Source of the DNA: an uncultured Carboxylicivirga sp.
Lineage (GTDB): Bacteria; Bacteroidota; Bacteroidia; Bacteroidales; Marinilabiliaceae
Length of the DNA: 64,000 bases
NCBI GenBank assembly: GCA_947503525.1
Contig: CANNEA010000001.1
Location: forward strand, 1,302,001-1,366,000
Direction: 5' to 3'
The notes beneath the pieces were generated by a model. The model ran no database searches. It was not told the DNA's origin and saw only the letters and a list, made by a program, of their open reading frames with translations. The position numbers were made by a program, and so were the translations under genes. Position 1 is the stretch's first letter; each line of letters starts with the position of its first letter. This document shows positions 8,867-17,334 of the stretch, in pieces.

Positions 8867-9949
8867 ATGAAGCAGACAGCTTTTTATCAGTATCACAAAG
8901 AATTAGGTGCTAAGATTGTGCCATTCGCGGGCTACGAGATGCCAATTGAATACTCTGGAATAAACAATGAACATCTGACTGTCCGTAATGGAGTTGGTGT
9001 ATTTGATGTTTCGCATATGGGCGAATTTTGGGTTAAAGGTCCAAATGCTATTGACTTGGTTCAAAAGGTGACGTCTAATGATGCCAAAGCTCTATCAATA
9101 GGACAGGCTCAATATTCATGTTTTCCAAATGGTAAAGGTGGAATAGTAGATGATTTGTTGGTGTATAAATATGCTGAGGAAAAATATTTGCTAGTTGTTA
9201 ATGCTTCCAATATTGAGAAGGATTGGGCATGGGTTAACGAACAAAATACCATGGGTGCGGAGCTTGAAAATGCAAGTGATGCTATTTCTCAATTAGCTAT
9301 TCAAGGCCCTAAAGCAACTGCGGTATTGCAAAAACTAACTGAAATTAACTTGTCAGAAATTGAATATTACACTTTTGTTACCGGAGCTATTGCTGGTGCC
9401 GAAGATGTTATTATTTCAAACACCGGTTATACAGGTTCGGGAGGCTTTGAATTGTATATGTATAATAAGGATGCCGCTAAAGTTTGGAAAGCTATTTTTG
9501 AAGCAGGCATTGAGGAAGAAATTCTACCAATTGGACTTGCTGCAAGAGATACCCTTCGTTTGGAGAAAGGTTTTTGCCTTTACGGTAACGATATTGAAGA
9601 TACAACTTCTCCAATTGAAGCTGGTTTAGGGTGGATTACTAAATTCAACGACCAAAACTCTTTCATCGACAAGGATTACTTATTGAAGCAGAAAGAAGAA
9701 GGGGTGACTAAGCGCTTGCGCGGATTTGTAATGATTGATCGAGGCATTCCTCGTAAAGATTACGAAATTGTCAATGATAGTGATGAAGTAATTGGCCGAG
9801 TTACATCCGGAACCATGTCGCCGATGTTGAAACAAGGTATCGGTATGGGATATATCAATAAAGGCTATACCAAATTTGAAACTGAAGTATATATTAAGGT
9901 ACGTAATCGTAAGTTAAAGGCAAAAGTGGTTAAAATTCCATTTGTGTAA
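8867..9949 (+). CDS. gcvT: Aminomethyltransferase, glycine cleavage system T protein
   Basis: GcvT transfers the aminomethyl carbon from lipoyl-H protein to tetrahydrofolate, releasing ammonia, in the glycine cleavage complex. The 360-residue length is typical. Visible blocks: [40 protein letters not shown], the folate-site region [13 protein letters not shown], and [14 protein letters not shown]. The other cleavage genes (gcvH, gcvP) are not in the window, so gcvT stands alone here. Serine-biosynthesis genes downstream place it in a one-carbon/serine neighbourhood, although a separate palindrome and gap suggest independent transcription. Confidence 0.95.
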   Translation: MKQTAFYQYHKELGAKIVPFAGYEMPIEYSGINNEHLTVRNGVGVFDVSHMGEFWVKGPNAIDLVQKVTSNDAKALSIGQAQYSCFPNGKGGIVDDLLVYKYAEEKYLLVVNASNIEKDWAWVNEQNTMGAELENASDAISQLAIQGPKATAVLQKLTEINLSEIEYYTFVTGAIAGAEDVIISNTGYTGSGGFELYMYNKDAAKVWKAIFEAGIEEEILPIGLAARDTLRLEKGFCLYGNDIEDTTSPIEAGLGWITKFNDQNSFIDKDYLLKQKEEGVTKRLRGFVMIDRGIPRKDYEIVNDSDEVIGRVTSGTMSPMLKQGIGMGYINKGYTKFETEVYIKVRNRKLKAKVVKIPFV

Positions 9950-9982
9950 AAAAGTACCTTTTAGTTGAGATAAAATATATTT

Positions 9983-10014
9983 ATGCAATTCATGATAATT
10001 GTCATGAATTGCAT
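9983..10014. repeat. Perfect 13-bp inverted repeat downstream of gcvT
   Basis: Left arm 9983-9995 and right arm 10002-10014 are exact reverse complements around a 6-nt spacer. No T run follows on either side, so it is not a standard intrinsic terminator. It could be a 3'-end-stabilising hairpin or a protein-binding site for the downstream serC region. Confidence 0.7.
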
Positions 10015-10240
10015 AGCGAAATTAAGGATTTACAAAGCGTTGATAGTGTTGTATGTAGATGCTGTTGGTGAAACAAGTATTTTGATCTGATAATAAAAAA
10101 TGATTAAATTGCTTATGAATTGTAAGTCATTATTTCTCATTATTTTGTGGATGATACAAGAGATATTTCATAATTTTATCATCTCAAAAAATCATTATCC
10201 TATTTAATAATCAAGTTTAAGTTTTAAATAACGCATAACA

Positions 10241-11311
10241 ATGAAGATTCACAACTTTTCAGCAGGGCCATCTATTTTGCCTGAATCAACTATTAAGAAT
10301 TCGGCTGAGGCCGTAATTAACTTCGCAGGAACAGGTTTGTCTCTTTTAGAAGTTTCGCACCGTAGCAAAGAATTTGTTGCTGTAATGGATGAAGCCATTG
10401 CTTTATTCAAAGAGTTATTGGATATCCCTGCCGGCTATGAAGTCGTTTTTGTAGGTGGTGGTGCAAGTACTCAGTTTTGTATGGTGCCTTTCAATTTAAT
10501 GGCTAATAAGTCGGCTTACCTTAACACAGGTGCATGGGCAGCTAAAGCATTAAAGGAGGCAAAAGCATTTGGTGAAGTTGTTGAAGTAGCATCGTCTAAG
10601 GAGTCGGTTTACAATCACATTCCAAAAGGATATGATATACCTTCTGATGCTGATTATTTCCACATCACAACTAACAATACCATCTACGGTACTGAAATCA
10701 AGAAAGATCTTGATGTAAATGTTCCTTTGGTAGCAGATATGTCTTCTGATATTTTCTCACGTCCTGTTGATATTTCAAAATATACTTTGATTTATGGTGG
10801 TGCTCAAAAGAATCTAGCTCCTGCTGGTGTTACTTTTGCCATTGTAAAAGAAGATGCTCTTGGCAAAATGGATCGTCATATCCCAACTATGTTGGATTAC
10901 AATACACATATTAAAGGTGGATCAATGTTCAATACACCTCCAGTGTTCCCGGTATATTCAGCTCTTCAAACATTGAAGTGGTTGAAAGGTATGGGTGGTG
11001 TAGCTGCAATGGAAAAAATCAATATTGAAAAAGCGGCTGTTTTATATGATGCGATTGATAACAGTCGTTTATTTAAAGCTCCTGTTGCTGATTTAGAAGA
11101 TCGTTCATTGATGAATATTTGTTTCATAATGAATGACGAGTATAAGGAATTGGAAAAAGATTTCTTCGATTTTGCGACTTCAAAAGGTATGAGTGGAATT
11201 AAAGGACACCGTTCTGTTGGTGGTTTCCGTGCTTCTACGTATAATGCAATGCCTAAGGCAAGTATTCAAGCCTTAGCTGATGCGATGAAAGAATTTGAAG
11301 CAAAACACTAA
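10241..11311 (+). CDS. serC: Phosphoserine aminotransferase
   Basis: SerC converts 3-phosphohydroxypyruvate and glutamate to phosphoserine and 2-oxoglutarate; it may also serve pyridoxine synthesis. 356 residues, class V PLP aminotransferase fold. Seen: [10 protein letters not shown] at the N-terminus, [10 protein letters not shown], the PLP-lysine segment [12 protein letters not shown] (Lys190) and [17 protein letters not shown] near the C-terminus. serA follows about 80 nt downstream after a terminator, so the two genes are neighbours but probably at least partly separate transcripts. Confidence 0.96.
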   Translation: MKIHNFSAGPSILPESTIKNSAEAVINFAGTGLSLLEVSHRSKEFVAVMDEAIALFKELLDIPAGYEVVFVGGGASTQFCMVPFNLMANKSAYLNTGAWAAKALKEAKAFGEVVEVASSKESVYNHIPKGYDIPSDADYFHITTNNTIYGTEIKKDLDVNVPLVADMSSDIFSRPVDISKYTLIYGGAQKNLAPAGVTFAIVKEDALGKMDRHIPTMLDYNTHIKGGSMFNTPPVFPVYSALQTLKWLKGMGGVAAMEKINIEKAAVLYDAIDNSRLFKAPVADLEDRSLMNICFIMNDEYKELEKDFFDFATSKGMSGIKGHRSVGGFRASTYNAMPKASIQALADAMKEFEAKH

Positions 11312-11332
11312 GTTTATACAAGCATTAAAATG

Positions 11333-11362
11333 AACTAAGCTCTATTCAGGGCTTAGTTTTTT
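11333..11362 (+). terminator. Intrinsic terminator between serC and serA
   Basis: An 11-bp stem with one G-U pair (11333-11343 with 11348-11358) and an ATTC loop is followed by T residues, 21 nt after the serC stop. Confidence 0.8.
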
Positions 11363-11389
11363 ATCACCACATTATAAAAACGATACACC

Positions 11390-12313
11390 ATGAAAAAAAT
11401 ATTGGTTGCTACTGAGAAGCCATTTGCTAAAGCAGCAATTGACCAAATCAGACCAATCGTAGAAGGAGCTGGTTACGCTTTTGCTCTTTTGGAAAAATAT
11501 ACTGATAAAGCTGAATTATTAGATGCCGTTAAAGATGCTAGCGCAATGATCGTTCGTTCAGATAAAGTAACTCGTGAGGTTATTGAAGCTGCTCCGGAAT
11601 TGAAGATCGTTGTTCGTGCCGGTGCCGGATACGATAATTTGGATTTGGAAGCTTGCACTGAAAAAGGTGTTGTAGCAATGAACACGCCAGGACAGAATTC
11701 AAATGCTGTTGGTGAATTGGTATTGGGTATGATGGTTTTTATGGCTCGTAATAGTTATAACGGGACTGCAGGAACAGAGCTTCGTGGTAAGAAGTTAGGT
11801 ATTCATGCTTATGGTAATGTTGGTCAGTACGTAGCTAAAATTGCACAAGGTTTCGGTATGGAGGTATATGCCTTTGATCCTTTTGTTGAAAAAGCAACTA
11901 TTGAGGCAGCTGGAATTACAGCTCTTGATACAGTTGAAGATTTGTACAGAACATGTGATTACATTTCCTTACATATCCCGGCTAATCAGCACACAAAGCA
12001 ATCAATTAACTATGCTTTGTTATCGTCTATGCCTAAGGGAGGTACTCTTGTTAATACTGCTCGTAAGGAAGTGATACATGAAGAGGAATTGATGAAAGTT
12101 ATGGCTGATCGTCCTGATTTTACTTATATTTCTGACATTGCACCTGATTGCAAAGCTGATATTGAAGCTAAGTTTGAAGGAAGATTCTTTTTTACACCAA
12201 AGAAAATGGGTGCTCAAACAGCTGAAGCAAATATTAATGCGGGTGTTGCCGGAGCAAATCAGATTATTGGTTTCCTTGAAAAAGGAGATGAAACCTTTAG
12301 AGTTAATAAATAG
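11390..12313 (+). CDS. serA: Short 3-phosphoglycerate dehydrogenase without an ACT domain
   Basis: Catalyses NAD-dependent oxidation of 3-phosphoglycerate, the first step of serine synthesis. At 307 residues it has only the two catalytic/Rossmann domains and lacks the C-terminal ACT or intervening domains that give serine feedback control in E. coli SerA. Seen: NAD-binding HAYGNVGQ, substrate/catalytic Arg in NTARKEV. Where most D-2-hydroxyacid dehydrogenases have the catalytic His (PH), this protein reads TPKKMGAQ, with Lys271 at that place. From memory, Lys-type enzymes of this kind are known from Entamoeba and Bacteroides. The location beside serC and a DUF1015 gene supports the assignment. 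Confidence 0.88.
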   Translation: MKKILVATEKPFAKAAIDQIRPIVEGAGYAFALLEKYTDKAELLDAVKDASAMIVRSDKVTREVIEAAPELKIVVRAGAGYDNLDLEACTEKGVVAMNTPGQNSNAVGELVLGMMVFMARNSYNGTAGTELRGKKLGIHAYGNVGQYVAKIAQGFGMEVYAFDPFVEKATIEAAGITALDTVEDLYRTCDYISLHIPANQHTKQSINYALLSSMPKGGTLVNTARKEVIHEEELMKVMADRPDFTYISDIAPDCKADIEAKFEGRFFFTPKKMGAQTAEANINAGVAGANQIIGFLEKGDETFRVNK

Positions 12314-12344
12314 ACCGATTTCGGTCTGATATAATATTTTATTT

Positions 12345-12375
12345 CGCCGCTCTATTTTATAGAGTGGCGTTTTTT
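12345..12375 (+). terminator. Intrinsic terminator after serA
   Basis: A 10-bp stem (12345-12354 with 12360-12369, one G-U pair) and a 5-nt loop are followed by a six-T run. A smaller hairpin (AGACCG/CGGTCT) sits just after the serA stop. Confidence 0.88.
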
Positions 12376-12506
12376 ATATGTTACAAAGCATAAAATTAAA
12401 TGTGCATCCATTGACCTAAATCACTTATTTTTAAAATTCTTATTCTCAATTTTGCTTTGAAGATTTTAATTCAACACAATTATAAAAACTAACTAAATAT
12501 CAAGAA

Positions 12507-13763
12507 ATGGCAATAATAAAACCTTTTAAAGGACTAAGGCCTCCAAAAAACATTTCTCAGGATTTGGCATGTTTGCCTTATGATGTGATGAACAGTCAGG
12601 AAGCTGCTGAGATGGCAGAAGGAAAAGATTGTTCTTTGTTACATATAACTCGTGCAGAAATAGATTGCCCTGCAGGAACGGATATTCACTCCGATGAAGT
12701 ATATGAAAAATCAGTTTCTAATTTTGAAGCTTTTCAGAAAGAAGGTTGGTTAGTGCAAGATGAAGATGCTAAATACTATATCTATGCACAAACAATGGAT
12801 GGACGCACTCAGTATGGCATCGTTGGAGCAGCTGCTTGCGAGGATTACAAAAATGGAATTATTAAAAAGCATGAGTTAACACGTCCGGATAAGGAAGAAG
12901 ATAGAATGATCTTAACGCGCTATCTGGATGCTAATATTGAGCCGGTTTTCTTCTCGTATAAGGCGGTTCCTGAAATTGATGAGATTGTTGAAAATATCGT
13001 TAAGACTCAAGAGGCTGATTACGATTTTACGGCTGAAGATGGTTTTGGTCACCATTTATGGGCCATCAATGATACTACTATCAATTCTCGTTTAGAAGAG
13101 TTGTTTACTACAAAAGTTCCTGCTACATATGTTGCGGACGGTCATCATCGTACAGCTGCTGCTGCCAGAATTGGAGATGAGAAGAGTGGACAAAACGCCA
13201 ATCATACAGGGGATGAAGATTACAACTATTTTATGGCTGTTCACTTCCCTGATAATCAGTTAAAGATCATCGATTATAATAGAGCCGTTAAGGATTTAAA
13301 TGGCTTAACTTCGGATGAGTTGTTAGCTAAGCTTAACGAGGTATTTGAAGTGGAGTGTATTGGTGAGGATATCTATCGTCCGAATCAATTGCATGAATTC
13401 AGTATGTATCTTGAAGGTAAATGGTATAAGTTGAATGCTAAGGAAGGAACTTATAATGACAATGATCCCATTGGAGTATTAGACGTTACCATTTTATCAG
13501 ATCATGTTTTGGATAAAATGTTAGGAATTGAAGATCTTCGTCGTTCAACTCGAATTGATTTTATCGGTGGAATCCGCGGATTAGGTGAGTTGAAGAAAAG
13601 AGTAGATTCAGGAAGTATGGCCGTTGCTTTTGCTTTATATCCTGTATCAATGCAGCAATTAATCGACATTGCAGATACTGGTAATATTATGCCTCCTAAA
13701 ACCACTTGGTTCGAGCCTAAGTTACGTTCTGGTTTAGTGATACACAAACTGGAAAGTAAATAA
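12507..13763 (+). CDS. DUF1015 family protein
   Basis: A 418-residue soluble protein of the DUF1015 (COG4198) family. Seen: the N-terminal IKPFKGLRPP, the proline/tyrosine motif LPYDVMN, and the family signature YVADGHHRTAAAARI, rich in His/Asp/Arg. Family members are often found beside serA and serC in Bacteroidota and other phyla, as here, so a role linked to serine or phosphoserine metabolism is often proposed; no activity can be assigned from the sequence alone. It is bounded by terminators on both sides, so it is probably monocistronic. Confidence 0.88.
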   Translation: MAIIKPFKGLRPPKNISQDLACLPYDVMNSQEAAEMAEGKDCSLLHITRAEIDCPAGTDIHSDEVYEKSVSNFEAFQKEGWLVQDEDAKYYIYAQTMDGRTQYGIVGAAACEDYKNGIIKKHELTRPDKEEDRMILTRYLDANIEPVFFSYKAVPEIDEIVENIVKTQEADYDFTAEDGFGHHLWAINDTTINSRLEELFTTKVPATYVADGHHRTAAAARIGDEKSGQNANHTGDEDYNYFMAVHFPDNQLKIIDYNRAVKDLNGLTSDELLAKLNEVFEVECIGEDIYRPNQLHEFSMYLEGKWYKLNAKEGTYNDNDPIGVLDVTILSDHVLDKMLGIEDLRRSTRIDFIGGIRGLGELKKRVDSGSMAVAFALYPVSMQQLIDIADTGNIMPPKTTWFEPKLRSGLVIHKLESK

Positions 13764-13787
13764 TATATCGACTAGATTATAGTCATG

Positions 13788-13815
13788 GCCTCCTTAATTT
13801 AGGGAGGCTTTTTTT
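13788..13815 (+). terminator. Intrinsic terminator after the DUF1015 gene
   Basis: GCCTCC (13788-13793) pairs with GGAGGC (13803-13808), extendable toward the loop, followed by seven T residues. The end of the T run is shared with the -33 element of the next promoter. Confidence 0.88.
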
Positions 13816-13843
13816 GTACATCAAAATGCATGATGTAAATTTG
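13813..13843 (+). promoter_or_regulatory. Bacteroidota-type promoter of the YggS gene
   Basis: TTTG (13813-13816), a 19-nt spacer, and TAAATTTG (13836-13843) give an exact fit to the TTTG-N19-TAnnTTTG consensus. The start codon lies 17 nt past the -7 box, so the leader is very short. Confidence 0.75.
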
Positions 13844-13860
13844 TATAAAACTATTTATTG

Positions 13861-14535
13861 ATGTCCATAAAAGAAAATCTACAAAGCGTAAAAGAGCAAA
13901 TTGCAGATAGAGCCAGTTTGGTTGCTGTTTCTAAAACTAAACCCAATGAGGACATATTAGAGGCCTATGATGCCGGTCAAAGAATTTTTGGAGAGAATAA
14001 AGTACAGGAATTGGCAGCTAAGTATGAAGAGTTGCCGAAGGATATTGAATGGCATATGATCGGCCATTTACAGAGTAATAAGGTGAAATATATTGCTCCT
14101 TTTGTGAGTCTGTTACATGGAGTTGACTCTGAGAAGTTGCTAAGGACAATCAATAAGGAAGGGCGAAAGTGCAATCGCCGAATTCCTTGTTTGTTGCAAA
14201 TTCATATTGCTGAAGAGCAAACTAAATTTGGTTTTTCTCAAGATGAATTATTGGCTTTTTTGTCTCCCGAAATACTTCTGGAGCTGGAGTTTGTTGAAAT
14301 TAAAGGAGTAATGGGAATGGCCACCTATACGAATGATCAGAATCAAATTAAAAAAGAGTTTTCTTCTTTAACGCAAATATTCAATGGTTTAAAAGCAACG
14401 GTTTTTAAAAAATCTGAATTATTCACAGAAATAAGTATGGGTATGTCTGGCGATTTTATGCTGGCCATTGAAGAAGGAAGTACCATGGTAAGAGTTGGTA
14501 GTTCCATATTTGGTGTCCGTAATTATACCAGATAG
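13861..14535 (+). CDS. YggS/PROSC family PLP homeostasis protein
   Basis: A 225-residue alanine-racemase-fold PLP-binding protein of the YggS (PLPBP) family, which buffers pyridoxal 5'-phosphate and affects amino-acid homeostasis. Seen: the PLP lysine in VAVSKTKPNEDI, FGENKVQEL, WHMIGHLQSNKV and the C-terminal SMGMSGDFMLAIEEGSTMVRVGSSIFG. All expected elements are present and length is normal. TTG at 13858 could extend it by one residue; ATG 13861 is preferred because the promoter lies immediately upstream. Confidence 0.92.
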   Translation: MSIKENLQSVKEQIADRASLVAVSKTKPNEDILEAYDAGQRIFGENKVQELAAKYEELPKDIEWHMIGHLQSNKVKYIAPFVSLLHGVDSEKLLRTINKEGRKCNRRIPCLLQIHIAEEQTKFGFSQDELLAFLSPEILLELEFVEIKGVMGMATYTNDQNQIKKEFSSLTQIFNGLKATVFKKSELFTEISMGMSGDFMLAIEEGSTMVRVGSSIFGVRNYTR

Positions 14536-14592
14536 CTTGCTTGAAACCATTCTATATAATGCTTGCTAAGTAATAAAATACCCATTAGCATT

Positions 14593-14621
14593 TTTGTGAA
14601 GAGCAGATTTATTTATATTTG
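14593..14621 (+). promoter_or_regulatory. Candidate promoter of the dihydroorotate-dehydrogenase-like gene
   Basis: TTTG (14593-14596), a 17-nt spacer, and TATATTTG (14614-14621). The -7 box is a perfect TAnnTTTG match; spacing is slightly short. It lies 33 nt before the chosen ATG and argues against the longer TTG start at 14619. Confidence 0.6.
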
Positions 14622-14654
14622 TTTTGTTCAAAATTGTTAATAATACAATTTCCA

Positions 14655-15641
14655 ATGGCAAATTTAGAAACTAAATACCTGGGATTAACCCTGAAGAATC
14701 CGATAATAGTAAGTAGCTCTGGATTAACAAATAGTGTGGATAAAATAGGCAAGCTTGTTGATGCAGGAGCTGGAGCAGTGGTGCTTAAATCGCTGTTTGA
14801 AGAGCAAATAAACCACGAAATCAATAACGCAATTTACAAAGGCGAAGGTTTTGATTACCCTGAAGCTGTAGATTATATCAAAGGATACACCAGAGATAAT
14901 GCTGTAGGTGATTACCTTAAGCTTATTAAAGATGCTAAGACGAAGTACGATATTCCTGTAATTGCAAGTATAAACTGCTTTTCGGCTGATGAGTGGGTGG
15001 ATTTTGCACAGCAGATCGAAGCTGCAGGTGCTGATGCTTTGGAGTTAAATGTTTTTACAGTCAATACTGATAAAAACAGTGATCCTGCGGAATATGAGAA
15101 ATTGTACTACGAGGTGGTCAGTAACGTGAGCAAGGTTATAAATATACCTATCTCCATTAAATTAGGTTTATACTTTTCTAACCTGGTTAATGTGGTTAAT
15201 AAGATTTCTGTATCAGGAGCTAAAGGGGTTGTAATGTTCAATCGTTTTTATGAGCCAGATATCGATATTAGTAAAATGAGCATGACCTCAGCTGAAGTGT
15301 TGAGTTCTTCTGCTGATATGCGACGTACATTGAGATGGGTAGCCATTATGTCTGATAAAGTTAAGAATATCGATATTTCTGCGTCAACGGGTGTACATGA
15401 TGGTGAAGGAGTAGTTAAACAATTATTGGCTGGAGCAAGTTCAGTGCAAGTATGTTCTGCTGTATATAAAAATGGACCATCTGTAGTAACAGAAATGAAA
15501 GCTAAGTTGGAAAGCTGGATGGAGGAAAAAGGATATAAAACGATTAGTGACTTTAAAGGTGCCATGAATTATGGTAAAATTGGTGAGCCTGGATTGTATG
15601 AAAGAGCTCAGTTTATGAAGTATTTTTCCACATACGAATAG
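14655..15641 (+). CDS. Dihydroorotate-dehydrogenase-like FMN barrel protein
   Basis: A 328-residue TIM-barrel flavoprotein related to PyrD (start MANLETKYLGLTLKNPIIVSS). The phosphate/FMN-binding end of the barrel is recognisable (STGVHDGEGVVKQLLAGASSVQVCSAVY). Class 1 dihydroorotate dehydrogenases have a catalytic Cys after strand 4 (ELNxSCPN) and class 2 enzymes a Ser; here the segment reads LELNVFTVNTDKNSD, with neither at that point. It is therefore probably not the pyrimidine enzyme itself, and its substrate is unknown. The promoter and downstream terminator suggest a single-gene transcript. Confidence 0.85.
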   Translation: MANLETKYLGLTLKNPIIVSSSGLTNSVDKIGKLVDAGAGAVVLKSLFEEQINHEINNAIYKGEGFDYPEAVDYIKGYTRDNAVGDYLKLIKDAKTKYDIPVIASINCFSADEWVDFAQQIEAAGADALELNVFTVNTDKNSDPAEYEKLYYEVVSNVSKVINIPISIKLGLYFSNLVNVVNKISVSGAKGVVMFNRFYEPDIDISKMSMTSAEVLSSSADMRRTLRWVAIMSDKVKNIDISASTGVHDGEGVVKQLLAGASSVQVCSAVYKNGPSVVTEMKAKLESWMEEKGYKTISDFKGAMNYGKIGEPGLYERAQFMKYFSTYE

Positions 15642-15664
15642 TATTTAAAAAATCATATAAAAAT

Positions 15665-15695
15665 CCCGTAATATATTATGTTACGGGTTTTTTTT
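15665..15695 (+). terminator. Intrinsic terminator with CCCGTAA/TTACGGG stem
   Basis: CCCGTAA (15665-15671) pairs with TTACGGG (15681-15687), followed by eight T residues. The same stem recurs after the pfp gene at 25508. Confidence 0.88.
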
Positions 15696-15885
15696 ATTGT
15701 ATTCAAGCCTAATGTATTGTTATCTAGTTTTTTGGATGTTTATACATTTAAATGGATTTATTATGATTCGAAAAAAATACTTCAAAAGTCTCTCAATTAT
15801 ATTTTATTTGAAATATTTATAGTAATTTTCGAAAATTGATAGAAATAGTACTTACCAAGTAATTGATTTAAATAAATAATTCATC

Positions 15886-16815
15886 ATGAGAAGTAAATTG
15901 ACCAAACCATTCTTTTATTTCTTTACTATTTTAGTGTCAGCTTCAATGCTTAGTTCTTGTGGATCAGGATCTAAAGATAAAAAGGCTTCGGAGGAGGAGA
16001 AGATTGTTGAGTCGGTTAGTGTTGACGGAAAAGTTATGGATGACTTTAAAAAATCAAAATTGATTTTTTATTCTTTACCATCACCTTTGGAGACTGCAAT
16101 GTTGATCAAGCGAGCAGGAGCAAGCTATAACGAAGAACTTTTAAACCCATTAAATAATTTAGAGAAGTATGCCACTAACAGGAAAATGGCTTTAAATCTA
16201 GGTGTTTATTCTGCTGATCTAAGTTATACAAGTTTATTTGATCAAACTCAGAGTTCAATAAAATACATGGCTAACACTAAGAAATTAGCTGAAGGTCTGG
16301 GTATAATTGATGCTATTGATGAAAATACTTTACGAAAGTTGGAGAACAACATGAATAACAGAGATGTCATGATGGACATTATATCTGAAACATTCATGAC
16401 TTCTAATGCTTACTTAACTGAGAATGATCGTCCGGCTATTGCCGTTATGGTACTAGTTGGTGGTTGGATTGAAGGTTTATACCTAGCTACCGAATTAACC
16501 AATGGATCATTAGAAAATAATAAGCGCTTAATTGATCGAATTATATATCAAAAATTAAGTCTTTATACGGTTATTAATTTACTTGAAGAGTATAAAGAGA
16601 ATGAAGATGTAGCCTACCTTTTAGTTAAAGCTAATGAGTTAAAGGTTATTTTTGATCAGGTAAAGATTATCAATACTTCTAAGGTAGAGGCAGATACCGA
16701 TGTTGATAAAAAGGTTACTACCATAAAAGCTGATTCGGAAACATATATTTCTAAAGATGTGTTTGAAAAGCTTTTAGAAAAAGTTAGTGAAATCAGAACC
16801 GAATTTGTCTCGTAG
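15886..16815 (+). CDS. Uncharacterised lipoprotein
   Basis: A 309-residue protein with a lipoprotein signal peptide: basic MRSKLTK, a hydrophobic core, then lipobox LSSC with Cys at residue 25, followed by a Ser/Lys/Glu-rich tether. The mature part is predicted mainly helical with many charged residues; I recognise no domain. It probably sits in the periplasmic leaflet or on the cell surface. The next gene, 17 nt downstream, encodes another small exported protein, so they form a two-gene envelope operon. Function unknown. Confidence 0.85.
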   Translation: MRSKLTKPFFYFFTILVSASMLSSCGSGSKDKKASEEEKIVESVSVDGKVMDDFKKSKLIFYSLPSPLETAMLIKRAGASYNEELLNPLNNLEKYATNRKMALNLGVYSADLSYTSLFDQTQSSIKYMANTKKLAEGLGIIDAIDENTLRKLENNMNNRDVMMDIISETFMTSNAYLTENDRPAIAVMVLVGGWIEGLYLATELTNGSLENNKRLIDRIIYQKLSLYTVINLLEEYKENEDVAYLLVKANELKVIFDQVKIINTSKVEADTDVDKKVTTIKADSETYISKDVFEKLLEKVSEIRTEFVS

Positions 16816-16832
16816 TATTAAAGAAGTAAAAT

Positions 16833-17285
16833 ATGTTAGCCCTATCCCCAAAACGGTTCTTTTTATTAGCTTTTCTGACTTCGATGTTTGCCTTCGCAAA
16901 TGCTCAATGTTTTAGTTTTGCCAAGAATGTAGGTAAAGCTAAGCTAGGTGACTTTGTACATGACGGTAATTATAATGCCACCATTTTATCAGAAGGAGAG
17001 AAAGCAGAATTGTTCAAAACTTTTTTTGAAGGTCAAAAGTACCGTATAAGTATAAGTAAAATTGAAAGTTTACCAACCATTCACTTTAAAGTTGTTGATC
17101 GCGGTGGTAATGTTTTATTCGACAATGAAGAAGTTAATTATAGTTTATCATGGGATTTTGAAGTAGAAAGTACTCAAATGCTGGTGGTTGAAATGGAAGT
17201 GATGGAACGAAAGAATGCCACTGATGATTTAATTTCAGGCTGCGTTGCTGTGATGTTTGGGGTAGAAACGGATAAGAAAAAGTAA
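16833..17285 (+). CDS. Uncharacterised secreted protein
   Basis: A 150-residue protein with a type I signal peptide (KRFFLLAFLTSMFAFANAQ, cleavage probably after ANA). The mature part of about 125 residues looks beta-rich (alternating hydrophobic residues around TIHFKVVDRGGNVLFDNEE), with two cysteines. I do not recognise a family. It directly follows the lipoprotein gene and ends at a strong terminator, so the pair probably works together at the cell envelope. Confidence 0.8.
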   Translation: MLALSPKRFFLLAFLTSMFAFANAQCFSFAKNVGKAKLGDFVHDGNYNATILSEGEKAELFKTFFEGQKYRISISKIESLPTIHFKVVDRGGNVLFDNEEVNYSLSWDFEVESTQMLVVEMEVMERKNATDDLISGCVAVMFGVETDKKK

Positions 17286-17305
17286 AATTAGATTTATATA
17301 ATGTA

Positions 17306-17334
17306 AAGGCTGATGCATGCATCAGCCTTTTTTT
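17306..17334 (+). terminator. Palindromic terminator overlapping the end of uvrA
   Basis: A perfect 24-nt palindrome (17306-17329) is followed by a seven-T run on the plus strand. It ends the lipoprotein/secreted-protein operon. The last codons and stop of convergent uvrA lie inside the right arm and the T run. Confidence 0.85.
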
